DNA of 64,000 bases from assembly GCA_041168905.1 (NCBI GenBank), contig JBEEJZ010000027.1, positions 13,049-77,048 of the forward strand, read 5' to 3'. Numbering within the stretch: position 1 is the first letter of the stretch; every line of letters starts with the position of its first letter. Under the pieces are notes generated by a model. That model was not told the origin of the DNA. It saw only the letters and a list, made by a program, of their open reading frames with translations, and searched no databases. Shown one piece after another: positions 9,413-17,139 of this stretch. The stretch comes from JBEEJZ01 sp041168905. GTDB lineage: Bacteria; Pseudomonadota; Gammaproteobacteria; Burkholderiales; Burkholderiaceae_C. The translations under genes were made by a program, and so were the position numbers.

Positions 9413-9985
9413 ATGAACATGGCAACTGGGGTTTTGTTGGGTGTGGCGGTGCTGGTGGTGGTGTATGTCATCAGTGCCTACAACCGGCTGGTGGCTGTCA
9501 AGCACGCCGTGGACAAGGCCTGGGCCAATATCGATGTGCTGCTCAAGCAGCGGCATGACGAGCTGCCCAAGCTGGTCACGGTCTGCAAGGAGTACCAGCA
9601 ATTTGAGCAAAGCACCTTGCAACAGGTGATTGCAGCCCGTGCTCAGGTCCAGACGTCTCGGGAGCAGCAGGACATAGCAGCCCTGGGCCGTGCCGAGGGC
9701 AGCCTGCGCAGCGGCCTGGGGCAGATTTTTGCGGTGGCCGAGGCCTACCCGGAGCTGCGCGCCAACGAGAGCTTTCAGCAATTGCAAAGCCGCATCAGCC
9801 AGCTGGAAAACGCCCTTGCCGACCGGCGCGAGTTTTACAACGAGGCCGTCAACATCAACAACGTTCGCATCGAACTCTTCCCCGACCGACTGATTGCACA
9901 GCGCTTTAACTTTGGCCCACGCGCCCTGCTGACCTTTGCTGCCGAAGAAAAGACCGATGTGGACCTGAAGGCCCTGTTCCGCTAA
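9413..9985 (+). CDS. lemA: LemA family protein
   Basis: A 190-residue LemA family protein: one N-terminal membrane helix (GVLLGVAVLVVVYVISAYN) followed by a long cytoplasmic four-helix region. Diagnostic stretches are NRLVAVKHAVDKAWANIDVLLKQRHDELPKLV, FQQLQSRISQLENALADRREFYNEAVNINNVRI and FPDRLIAQRFNFGPR. The role of bacterial LemA proteins is unsettled; they are linked to envelope homeostasis. A weak GGAG lies eight bases before the ATG. The GIDE-like membrane protein gene starts four bases after the stop, so the two form an operon, as in many proteobacteria. Confidence 0.93.
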   Translation: MNMATGVLLGVAVLVVVYVISAYNRLVAVKHAVDKAWANIDVLLKQRHDELPKLVTVCKEYQQFEQSTLQQVIAARAQVQTSREQQDIAALGRAEGSLRSGLGQIFAVAEAYPELRANESFQQLQSRISQLENALADRREFYNEAVNINNVRIELFPDRLIAQRFNFGPRALLTFAAEEKTDVDLKALFR

Positions 9986-9989
9986 GACC

Positions 9990-10886
9990 ATGATGCAGCG
10001 TTGGGGCCGCGCCTTGCGGCTGTGGCTCACATCTGGCGGCTATGTGATGTTGCTGATCCTGGGGGCACACCTGGGCACGCCACAGGGCTGGCGCCTCAGT
10101 GTGGGCCTGACGGCTTTGATGGCACTGCTGGCGTGGCAACTGGTGCTCAAGCGCGCTCGCGCCATGGCAGACACCCCCACCTCCCACATCGCCTCGGCGG
10201 CCCAGGGCTACGTCGAATTGCAGGGCCAGGGTGCCCAGTTTGAGGGCTACCCGGTGTATGCACCCCACCACGGCCTGCCCTGCCTTTGGTACCGCTACAA
10301 AGTAGAAAAGCGGCAAGGCGACGATTGGAAAACCGAGTCGCAAGACGAATCCACCACCTCTTTTTTCATTGACGACAACAGCGGCCGATGCACCGTCGAC
10401 CCCGAGGGCGCCGAGGTGTTGCCCCAGCACAGCGAAACCTGGACCCAGGGCGACCGCCGCTACACGCAGGCGCTGATCCTGCCGGGTGAGCCGCTCTACA
10501 TCCTGGGCGACTTCAAAACCCAGGGGGGCGACAGTGCCGATCTGAGCCTGAGGCGCGACGTCAGCGAATTGCTGGAGGACTGGAAGCGCGACATGCCAGC
10601 CTTGGCCCAGCGTTATGACAAAAACGGCGACGGCCAACTCGATCTGCAGGAATGGGAACAGGCCCGCAGCGACGCCCGACGCGAGGTGGAGCAGCTGCAC
10701 CGCGACATCCGCGCCCAGCCGCACACCCACACCATCGGCCTGCCCACCGACGGCCGGCCCTACCTGATTTCATCGCACGCCCCAGAAAAACTGGGCCGCC
10801 GTTTTCGCCTGTGGGCCTACGCCCATGCCGGGGTGTTTTTGCTGGCTTTGGGGGGATTGGGGTATGCGTGGCAGGCACATGCCTGA
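9990..10886 (+). CDS. GIDE-domain-like membrane protein with an EF-hand motif
   Basis: A 298-residue membrane protein with two N-terminal helices (about residues 17-52), a soluble central domain and a C-terminal helix (AHAGVFLLALGGLGYAW). The central domain follows the GIDE/E3-ligase-like pattern found next to lemA: GYVELQGQG, a short loop, LPCLWYRYKVEKR, a Ser/Thr stretch and FFIDDNSGRCTVDPEGAEV. There is no RING domain. Between the domain and the last helix is DKNGDGQLDLQEWE, a canonical EF-hand loop starting at Asp210. The last 68 bases of the membrane-helix region are repeated 1080 bases downstream, beyond hipBA. Partnership with LemA is inferred from the four-base spacing. Confidence 0.75.
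   Translation: MMQRWGRALRLWLTSGGYVMLLILGAHLGTPQGWRLSVGLTALMALLAWQLVLKRARAMADTPTSHIASAAQGYVELQGQGAQFEGYPVYAPHHGLPCLWYRYKVEKRQGDDWKTESQDESTTSFFIDDNSGRCTVDPEGAEVLPQHSETWTQGDRRYTQALILPGEPLYILGDFKTQGGDSADLSLRRDVSELLEDWKRDMPALAQRYDKNGDGQLDLQEWEQARSDARREVEQLHRDIRAQPHTHTIGLPTDGRPYLISSHAPEKLGRRFRLWAYAHAGVFLLALGGLGYAWQAHA
10804..10871 (+). repeat. Direct repeat copy 1 (3' end of the GIDE-like gene)
   Basis: Sixty-eight bases encoding the last membrane helix of the GIDE-like protein, matching 11884-11951 at 65 of 68 positions in the same orientation, offset exactly 1080 bases. Differences are at 10811, 10845 and 10867. Together the copies bracket the hipBA remnant. Confidence 0.9.
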
Positions 10887-10976
10887 CGCCTCGGCCCACA
10901 CCTTCATTTCAAAATCACAAATAATCATCCATATATAACGCCATATACAATTTAAGCATTCATAAAAGTGTTTTAA

Positions 10977-11312
10977 ATGAAGACCCTCTCGCCTCCACCA
11001 CTGCCGGTTGCGCGCAGCTTGGACCGCCTGGGCAAGGCGATTTCGCTCGCGCGCCGGCGCAGACACCTGACGCAGCAAGACCTGGCGGAACGCATCGCCA
11101 CGTCCGCGAACACCGTGCGTCGTATGGAGGCGGGTTATCCGGGCACGGCGCTGGTTCACTTTGCAAGGGCCTTGCAGGTGTTCGGGGAGCTGGACAAGCT
11201 TGATCAGTTGCTTGACACCCCTCACGACACCATTGGCCTGACCCTGATGGATGAAAAATTGCCTCAGCGCGTGCGCAAATCCCGCAAATCACCAGAATCC
11301 GGGGCGTTCTGA
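10977..11312 (+). CDS. hipB: HipB-like antitoxin / XRE regulator
   Basis: A 111-residue DNA-binding protein with a central HTH (residues about 19-72: LGKAISLARRRRHLTQQDLAERIATSANTVRRMEAG) and a Lys/Arg-rich tail (LPQRVRKSRKSP). In type II hip modules HipB binds HipA and represses the operon. Upstream is an AT-rich stretch (TATATAACGCCATATA) that may contain the promoter and operator. Its stop overlaps the start of the hipA remnant by one base (TGATG), the normal coupling for this module. The gene itself looks intact even though its partner is deleted, so it may survive as a solitary regulator. Confidence 0.8.
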   Translation: MKTLSPPPLPVARSLDRLGKAISLARRRRHLTQQDLAERIATSANTVRRMEAGYPGTALVHFARALQVFGELDKLDQLLDTPHDTIGLTLMDEKLPQRVRKSRKSPESGAF

Positions 11313-11874
11313 TGGCCACCAAACCTGCTGTCAAACCCGCCGCCAGGTTAGCCCCCAGTCGCACCCAGATGAATGTCTTTCTGGGCAAGGCAGAAAAGCC
11401 GCTGGGACGGCTTATCTTCGTCAAAGACGGTCAACGGGAGTTTTCTCAATTCGCCTACAGCGACGAATGGTTGGCAGATGCCCAGTTCTTTGATGTCTCA
11501 CCTGACCTGAATCGCCAAAGCGGCTACCAACTTCGCAAGCCCCCCACCAAGAACGACACATGCTTCTTCTTGGCCCTAGCCGATACCGAGCCAGATGCGT
11601 GGGGACGACGGGTGATCTGAACCCTTTCCCCGACAAGGATCCGGAATCCAAAACCTGGCTCAGTGAAGACAGCGGCCCGATCACCTCCATTCAACAACTG
11701 CTCGATCAAGCCGCACGCTTTGAGTTATCACAGCCACAAGCACAATCCATCCTTGAAGAGGTCACCACAGCGGTCAAGCGCTGGAAAGATGTGGCTATCT
11801 CAACAGAGGTTGGGCTGCAGCCGCATGAGCTCAATGACTTCAAGCCTGCGTTTGACAGTAAAACCACAAATTAA
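11312..11874 (+). pseudogene. hipA: hipA remnant with internal deletion
   Basis: Two pieces of a HipA serine/threonine kinase joined out of frame. The first, 11312-11620, is the N-terminal subdomain (MNVFLGKAEKPLGRLIFVKDG ... CFFLALADTEPDAWGRRVI) and ends at a stop. The second, in another frame up to 11874, begins DLNPFPDKDPESKTWLSED and continues to the normal-looking end VGLQPHELNDFKPAFDSK. In intact HipA these are separated by roughly 250 residues holding the Gly-rich loop and catalytic core, all missing here. The junction lies near 11608-11622. Kinase activity is therefore ruled out; an N-terminal fragment of 102 residues could still be made. Confidence 0.85.
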
Positions 11875-11883
11875 GCAATCGCA

Positions 11884-11951
11884 TTCGCCTCTGGGCCTAC
11901 GCCCATGCCGGGGTGTTTTTGCTGACTTTGGGGGGATTGGGGTATGTGTGG
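11884..11951 (+). repeat. Direct repeat copy 2, beyond the hipA remnant
   Basis: The second copy of the 68-bp repeat. In the matching frame it still reads RLWAYAHAGVFLLTLGGLGYVW then GM and a stop, so it keeps a complete alternative end of the GIDE-like protein. Of the three differences one is silent and two are Ala-to-Thr and Ala-to-Val. No open frame upstream connects to it. Confidence 0.88.
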
Positions 11952-11968
11952 GGGATGTGAGCCCTGCC

Positions 11969-12388
11969 CTATTTGTAAGTCGACAACAGCAGGCTGGTTT
12001 CGGTCGTGGCTATGCCTTCGATCTGACGGATAGCGCCAAGCACGGCATCAAAGGCCTCCAGCGAATCGGCCCGTAACTCAGCCACGATATCCCAGCGGCC
12101 ATTGGTACTGTGCAGGGCTTGCACGTTGGGGTGACCACGCAGACTGGCCATTACTTTGGAAGTCTGGTTGCCGTCTACCGCGACGCTCATCAGCGCGCGA
12201 ATACGGGCCACCTCAACGGCCGGCTTCAGGCGCACGGTATAGCCCACGATGGTGCCGTCTTTCTCCAGTTTCGCGATGCGGTTTTGCACCGTCGCCCTTG
12301 CCACCCGCAGCTTCGCGGCCAATGCCACTGTGGACATGCGGGCGTTGTCGCGCAACAAGCCTATCAGTTCTCGGTCCGTGTCATCCAT
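11969..12388 (-). CDS. Lrp/AsnC family transcriptional regulator
   Basis: A 139-residue feast/famine regulator: N-terminal winged HTH (DDTDRELIGLLRDNARMSTVALAAKLRVARATVQNRIAKLEKDGTIVGYTV) and a C-terminal RAM ligand-binding domain (about residues 65-137, with GRWDIVAELRADSLEAFDAVL). It is divergent from the ornithine cyclodeaminase gene across a 165-bp gap, the usual place for a local regulator that responds to the substrate amino acid. Control of that gene by ornithine or arginine is inferred from position. Confidence 0.9.
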   Translation of the reverse strand: MDDTDRELIGLLRDNARMSTVALAAKLRVARATVQNRIAKLEKDGTIVGYTVRLKPAVEVARIRALMSVAVDGNQTSKVMASLRGHPNVQALHSTNGRWDIVAELRADSLEAFDAVLGAIRQIEGIATTETSLLLSTYK

Positions 12389-12425
12389 CGCAAAACTTTC
12401 ATATCGTCACAACAACCTGTCAGTT

Positions 12426-12438
12426 TGCTTAATTAGCA
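12426..12438. promoter_or_regulatory. Candidate Lrp/AsnC site upstream of ocd
   Basis: TGCTTAATTAGCA is an AT-centred inverted repeat (TGCT/AGCA) in the lrp-ocd gap, the size of typical Lrp/AsnC half-site pairs. It sits 38 bases before the regulator's start codon. Weak evidence on its own. Confidence 0.35.
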
Positions 12439-12553
12439 GATCTTTTTGTTCATATTGTGCTCTTCTGACTGGCTCCATGCGCCGGAACAATGGAATCTGA
12501 ATACAGAGACTCACCACTGCGTGGGCCCCAAACCCTACCTCCCAGAGCTTTAT

Positions 12554-13603
12554 ATGACCCGCTTTATCGACGTCCCCGCCATGACCGAACTGATCCACAC
12601 CATTGGCGTCAAAGACTTCATCGGTCAATTGGCAAACTACATTCACGATGACTTTTTACGCTGGCCCGAGTTTGAAAAATCTGCCCGTGTCGCCAACCAT
12701 TCCGACATCGGTGTGATTGAACTGATGCCGGTTTCCGACGCCACGCGCTACGCCTTTAAATACGTAAACGGCCACCCCAAAAACACCGCCAAAGGGCTGT
12801 ACACCGTGATGGCCTTTGGCTTGTTGGCTGAGGTTGATACGGGCTACCCCGTTTTGTTGTCCGAGTTGACATTAGCCACAGCCCTGCGCACCTGCGCCAC
12901 CTCGCTCATGGCCGCCCGTGCTTTGGCGCGCACAAATGCCAAGCGCATGGCGCTGATCGGTAACGGCGCACAAAGCGAATTTCAGGCGCTGGCCTTCCAC
13001 GTTGGGATGGGGATTGAGGAAGTTGCCGTGTTTGACGTGGACAGTGCCGCCACCGACAAGCTGATCGCCAACCTGAGCGCCTTCCCCACCCTGCGCGTGG
13101 TGCGTGCGGGCAGTACCGCAGAAGCCGTGGCAGGCGCCGACATCGTCACCACGGTGACCGCCGACAAAACCTACGCCACCATCATCACCCCTGACATGCT
13201 GGAGCCCGGCATGCACCTCAACGCCGTGGGTGGCGACTGCCCCGGCAAGACCGAGCTGCATGCCGATGTGCTGCGCACAGCGCGGGTGTTTGTCGAGTTC
13301 GAGCCGCAAACCCGCATAGAAGGCGATATCCAGCAGCTGCCAGGCGATTTTCCTGTGGTGGACCTGTGGAAGGTGCTGGCTGGAGCCCAGGCTGGACGAC
13401 AAAGTGCAGAGCAAATCACGGTGTTTGACTCGGTCGGTTTTGCGCTGGAGGACTACTCCACGCTGCGTTTTGTGCACGAGCAGGCGCTGCGCCACAACAT
13501 CGGTAGCGACATCGAACTGGTCCCCGAGGCGAGCAACCCCAAGGACCTGTTCAGCCACACCCGCCGCCAGGCTGGTCGCCCGTGGCTGCGCCGTGCCGCA
13601 TAA
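12554..13603 (+). CDS. Ornithine cyclodeaminase
   Basis: A 349-residue member of the ornithine cyclodeaminase/mu-crystallin family, converting L-ornithine to L-proline and ammonia with NAD. Visible features are RFIDVPAMTELIHTIG at the start, FKYVNGHPKNTAKGLYTVMAFGLLAEVDTGYPVLLSE, the substrate-binding region with RT..TSLMAARALAR, and the Rossmann motif MALIGNGAQSEFQA with VFDVD after beta 2. The DIVTTVTADKTYATII and HLNAVGGDCPGKTEL stretches are typical of true OCD rather than alanine dehydrogenase relatives. I started at the ATG at 12554, giving the normal family length; the open frame extends 36 codons further upstream without family similarity. Confidence 0.88.
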   Translation: MTRFIDVPAMTELIHTIGVKDFIGQLANYIHDDFLRWPEFEKSARVANHSDIGVIELMPVSDATRYAFKYVNGHPKNTAKGLYTVMAFGLLAEVDTGYPVLLSELTLATALRTCATSLMAARALARTNAKRMALIGNGAQSEFQALAFHVGMGIEEVAVFDVDSAATDKLIANLSAFPTLRVVRAGSTAEAVAGADIVTTVTADKTYATIITPDMLEPGMHLNAVGGDCPGKTELHADVLRTARVFVEFEPQTRIEGDIQQLPGDFPVVDLWKVLAGAQAGRQSAEQITVFDSVGFALEDYSTLRFVHEQALRHNIGSDIELVPEASNPKDLFSHTRRQAGRPWLRRAA

Positions 13604-13676
13604 GTCCGTCGACGTGCCCCCAGCCATGCGCAACACCGTGTTTGCGCAAGCTCCCAGCGCCGTGTAACCGGCGGCT

Positions 13677-13693
13677 CAGCGCAATGTGCGCTG
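13677..13693. terminator. Hairpin between convergent ocd and fic genes
   Basis: CAGCGCA-ATG-TGCGCTG forms a perfect 7-bp stem in the 102-bp gap between two genes that face each other. There is no T-run on either side, so bidirectional termination is only a suggestion. Confidence 0.35.
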
Positions 13694-13705
13694 GCGGGTA
13701 TTCAC

Positions 13706-15172
13706 CTATCGCCCAGGTAGCGCCGTGGGTACAGCCAACCTGGTTACCGTCTCTGCCAGGCCTGCTACCGATTGCGTGTTTTGCCACGCCAAGTATTCAG
13801 ACCGGCGCAGTCGGTAACGCGCGATACTGCCCTCGTGCAACTGCTGCAAGGCAGTCATCAGCACTGACGCAAACGCAGCTCGATCGGCCTCCTCAGCATA
13901 TGCAACAGACAGCTGAGCAATGAGTTCTCGACCCGGTTGCTTTGCACCTTTGACAACCGCCTGTACCGCTTGAATCAAGGCCTCACGGTACTTGATCTTC
14001 AAGGGGTCTGGCTCCACCATGGTTTGCGTGATGGCCAAGTAACGCTGACAAGAACGCTCGTAGGCCCAAACAAACACATCCCGCAACAACTCAACCTGGT
14101 TGAGCTCGTAAACACCCAACGTACCCTCAATGTAAGCACGCTCCGGAACATCGATAAACGACAAGGGGCACAGGTTGTGTTTGATCAGCGGGATATTTGC
14201 ACCAATGCGAGAAACCCGCTTGTTCACATCTTCAAAGGGCTGCAGGTAGGGCAGCTGCACCATCAGGAAGAATGCCTGTTCGAAGGGGTCCGGGATGGCA
14301 GCGGCTTTGTCCAACAGAAGCAGAAAACTATCCTCAATTACTTGGGGCAAAGCCAGAGGGTGAAACACGGTGCCCGATACCTCGACTGGTCTGCGGCGCA
14401 ACCTGCCGCTGGCTTGCGGGTCGCGCATCAGGTCCTGGGACAACACAGCGTGCAGGTTTTTGAACGTAAAGGCATCAAAGCCCACCTCATTCACGTCCTC
14501 AACCAGCATCTCGATAGCCGCCTTGTGGTTCAGAATCATCTGAGTCTCGATAGCATCCTTGCCGCGAGCAATCTGGCCGAACTCGATCAAGTTCTGGGTA
14601 TCGAGTCGGCTGTAGGTGTTGCCTTCCAACTTGGATGAGGCCCACGACAGATCCACCAACAGCCGTCCCAGGATTTCGCGGGCGTAGGTGCCCGCCGGGC
14701 GCTCGCTCTCAGGGGTACGCCCCATATCGTGCAATTGACGGCGCAATGAGTCCGGCAAATAGAAACTGGTGCCAGGCTGGTAAGCCTGAAGAAACTCCCG
14801 CTGATAGCCCACTGGGCGACGGTGCATCAAGGCGCGGCGGACCTGATCACGAACGGCCGCGCCCTCCGCAGACACTGGTACGTACAACTCCGGTTCAGCA
14901 GTAGCCGTGGCCGTTGGGGTCTCTACACCTGCGAGCTGAATTACATCCTCTGATACCGCCTTGTAGACCAAGGCGACGCTTTCACCCTCAGTGCGCAGTC
15001 GTTTTTCCGCAACGAGCTGGCCCAACCGTCGCTGCAGCGTGCGACGGTTGGGCTTGTGTGCGTTGAGCCGATCCAATTCAGCTTCAATGGCGGCAATACC
15101 AGCCCCATTGGGAAGTCCTGCCACGATGGCCTCAATCTGCAGGAGTTCTTCGGTTGACTTGGCGCGTGGCAT
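13706..15172 (-). CDS. Fic-domain protein with N-terminal winged HTH and degenerate active site
   Basis: A 488-residue protein. Residues 1-70 form a winged-helix region (IEAIVAGLPNG...NRRTLQRRLGQLVAEKRL). The Fic domain covers about 160-380. The inhibitory helix motif (S/T)xxxE(G/N) is intact as SSKLEG (Ser179, Glu183). The catalytic loop, normally HPFxxGNGRxxR, reads QPFEDVNKRVSR, with Gln311 replacing the base histidine and the GNG turn lost. Nucleotidyl transfer by the standard mechanism is therefore unlikely. As I remember it, a subfamily of Fic/DOC-like regulators shares this LQPFEDVNKR form. Several TGTCG sites sit directly upstream. The HTH suggests it acts as a DNA-binding sensor or autoregulator; the ligand is unknown. 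Confidence 0.8.
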   Translation of the reverse strand: MPRAKSTEELLQIEAIVAGLPNGAGIAAIEAELDRLNAHKPNRRTLQRRLGQLVAEKRLRTEGESVALVYKAVSEDVIQLAGVETPTATATAEPELYVPVSAEGAAVRDQVRRALMHRRPVGYQREFLQAYQPGTSFYLPDSLRRQLHDMGRTPESERPAGTYAREILGRLLVDLSWASSKLEGNTYSRLDTQNLIEFGQIARGKDAIETQMILNHKAAIEMLVEDVNEVGFDAFTFKNLHAVLSQDLMRDPQASGRLRRRPVEVSGTVFHPLALPQVIEDSFLLLLDKAAAIPDPFEQAFFLMVQLPYLQPFEDVNKRVSRIGANIPLIKHNLCPLSFIDVPERAYIEGTLGVYELNQVELLRDVFVWAYERSCQRYLAITQTMVEPDPLKIKYREALIQAVQAVVKGAKQPGRELIAQLSVAYAEEADRAAFASVLMTALQQLHEGSIARYRLRRSEYLAWQNTQSVAGLAETVTRLAVPTALPGR

Positions 15173-15194
15173 GTGCTGTCCTTGAAGTGGTAAT

Positions 15195-15259
15195 TTTGTC
15201 GTGCTTTGTCACCGAGGAGCGACAATTCACAACACCATTTTGTCGCACAAACTGTCGCG
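15195..15259. promoter_or_regulatory. Cluster of TGTCG motifs upstream of the Fic-HTH gene
   Basis: Within 65 bases there are five TGTC(G/A) half-sites: TTTGTCG (15195), TTTGTCA (15205), GCGACAA (15219, reverse), TTGTCGC (15240) and TGTCGCG (15253). The third and fourth form an inverted repeat. They start 23 bases before the fic start codon. The remaining gap to 15447 shows no other gene or clear signal. Confidence 0.45.
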
Positions 15260-15447
15260 CTTCAAGGAAATACTGTGGCGAATTGCTCAGAATGCTCAAC
15301 CAACGTCAGTACGTCTAACTTTCCGCTTCCCTGCAGTTGAAACTCTTGCAAGCGACGAAATGAATAATTGAAAACGTCTGGGCTCAGCCCGCCAACACCC
15401 TGTTCAGAAATAATGTCTCGTGGCCTGTACGCACGCCTCGTTCAATA

Positions 15448-16272
15448 ATGGTCGACAGCGTCAACATGCGAGACCCCATGACACAAACTGCTTTAAGTGA
15501 CTCGTCTTTCTGGTCAAGTTGTGACCTTGCCACGTTGTCATTGGCATCCAAGAGTTTGCTGGTCTACGGTGCCTTGATGTGGCTGGCGTGTGGGGTCACC
15601 TACTTCTTGTCGCTCAACGACGCACGGACCCTGCGCGAGGTGGGTATCTGGGTCAAACCCATGAAATTCATGGCGGCCACAGCCTTGTTTGCATGGACCA
15701 CGGTATGGCTGGCCGAATGGGCCAACGGCCCCCACACCCACGGTGAGGCTTACAAGGGGATCTGCGCGCTGCTCGTGGTCACGTCATTGTTTGAAGTGGC
15801 GTACATCACCTACCAGGCCTCCCAAGTGGCCGCATCCCACTACAACACCAGCGATGCCTTGCACACCCTGCTATTTGGCGTGATGGCCATTGCGGCGGTG
15901 GGACTCACCGCATCGCAGGGCTGGTTGGCCTGGGAAATCTGGACCGCACGAGAAGCCCGAGGGCTGTCTGTCACGGCGTGGGGCGTTGTCATTGGGCTGA
16001 CGCTCACCTTCCTGCTTTCCACCATCAGCGGATTTCTGTTGGGGGGTCACCAGCCTCCTGCAGGGCAAGGACTTCCGGTGGTTGGTTGGCACCTGTACAA
16101 GGACATACGCCCGTCCCATTTCCTGGGCGTCCATGCCCAACAACTCGTCCCCTTGTGGGGCCTCGTTGCTGATCGCTACTTTGGAACCTATTCGCCCCAG
16201 GCCTTGGGTGCGGGATCCGCGCTCTATGTACTGGTGTGGGGCTATCTGACCTGGACGAGTCTGGGCACTTGA
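15448..16272 (+). CDS. Seven-helix integral membrane protein, function unknown
   Basis: A protein of 264-274 residues with about seven membrane helices and no recognised domain name. Conserved-looking polar residues sit within or next to helices: VKPMKFMAATALFAWTTVWLAEW, QASQVAASHYNT, and near the end the histidine-rich DIRPSHFLGVHAQQLVPLWGL. Such paired histidines could bind metal or heme, which is inference. Start candidates are the ATG at 15448 and in-frame ATGs at 15466 and 15478 (MTQTALSDSSFW); the last gives the most natural cytoplasmic tail. It stands alone, facing the chbG-like gene with only three bases between the stops. Confidence 0.6.
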   Translation: MVDSVNMRDPMTQTALSDSSFWSSCDLATLSLASKSLLVYGALMWLACGVTYFLSLNDARTLREVGIWVKPMKFMAATALFAWTTVWLAEWANGPHTHGEAYKGICALLVVTSLFEVAYITYQASQVAASHYNTSDALHTLLFGVMAIAAVGLTASQGWLAWEIWTAREARGLSVTAWGVVIGLTLTFLLSTISGFLLGGHQPPAGQGLPVVGWHLYKDIRPSHFLGVHAQQLVPLWGLVADRYFGTYSPQALGAGSALYVLVWGYLTWTSLGT

Positions 16273-16275
16273 GCC

Positions 16276-17139
16276 TCAATGCCTGTGCATCCCCCTGCCC
16301 AGCACCACCCCGGCCTCCACCAGGGCGTGGGCAAAGTCGGGGCTGGCCAGATAGTGGTATTCGCGGTCGCGGGCGGGGCCGATGGGGTCGTTGGATGCCA
16401 CGCCCAGCGCGGGGTGGCACATGATGATGCCGTGGTGGGGTGTGGTGCGCAGCCAATGCTGCATGTGCCTGGCGTAGCCGGGCCCATCGCCGTCAAAGTT
16501 GTAGATGCCGCTCAGGGCGGGGGCCACCGGCACGCCGGCGGCCGTTGCACGCACTTGCAAGGCCTGGGCGCCCATGGCAGCGATGATGCGGGCCTTGATG
16601 TCGGCCTGCCCGGCTGGTGCGCGTGAGATGCGCAAATAGGGCACGGCGCCAGCCCAGCGGTTTTGCATGGCCTCGCGCAGCACGTCGAGCAAGGCGTCGC
16701 GGAGGCCGGCAAATTGCTGCACATGCTGATGACCGTCGATGTGGTCGGGCGGCGCACCCCAATGTTGGTCAAACAGCTGCAGCTGCCGCTCGATTTCCCG
16801 CCTGGCAGTGACCCGATCAAAGCCGCCCAGCACAGACTTCGCCATGGCCCGGCCCAGGCTCATGCCGTGACCTGCGGCGATGGCGAATTCGCTGGTCCAG
16901 TCCAGGTGCAGACCCACATCGATGTGGCCTCGCAGCTCACGCAACAGGGCTACGTCGGTAGGCCAGCGCGGCGACAGCACCATGGCACTGGTGGCACTCA
17001 GGCGCCCCAAGGTCGCCAGCTTGGCAATGCCGATCGAGGCGTTGTCGTGGACCGCAAAGTCGTCTGCGCACAGCACCAGCCGCCGCTCGGCCCGGTGCAG
17101 GGCAGTGGGCTCGTCCACCAATATTTGGCGCGACTCCAT
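16276..17139 (-). CDS. ChbG/HpnK (YdjC) family carbohydrate deacetylase
   Basis: A 287-residue metal-dependent deacetylase of the YdjC family, which removes acetyl groups from N-acetylated sugars or hopanoid sugars. The N-terminal strand RLVLCADDF carries the metal-binding Asp pair (Asp26/27). DHIDGHQHVQQF supplies the His-x-His ligands, GLHLDWT and MCHPAL are further landmarks. The start codon overlaps the stop of the upstream LysR gene by one base (TGATG), which fixes the start at 17139 and implies coupled translation. The physiological substrate is not evident from neighbours. Confidence 0.82.
   Translation of the reverse strand: MESRQILVDEPTALHRAERRLVLCADDFAVHDNASIGIAKLATLGRLSATSAMVLSPRWPTDVALLRELRGHIDVGLHLDWTSEFAIAAGHGMSLGRAMAKSVLGGFDRVTARREIERQLQLFDQHWGAPPDHIDGHQHVQQFAGLRDALLDVLREAMQNRWAGAVPYLRISRAPAGQADIKARIIAAMGAQALQVRATAAGVPVAPALSGIYNFDGDGPGYARHMQHWLRTTPHHGIIMCHPALGVASNDPIGPARDREYHYLASPDFAHALVEAGVVLGRGMHRH

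Noticed and set aside
9278..10030. N-terminal extension of the DUF1800 frame
   Set aside because: It runs antisense through lemA and shows no family similarity; a good start with GGGAG exists at 9277.
10872..11883. Integrase or transposase for the hipBA segment
   Set aside because: All frames between the direct repeats were examined and contain only hipB and the hipA remnant.
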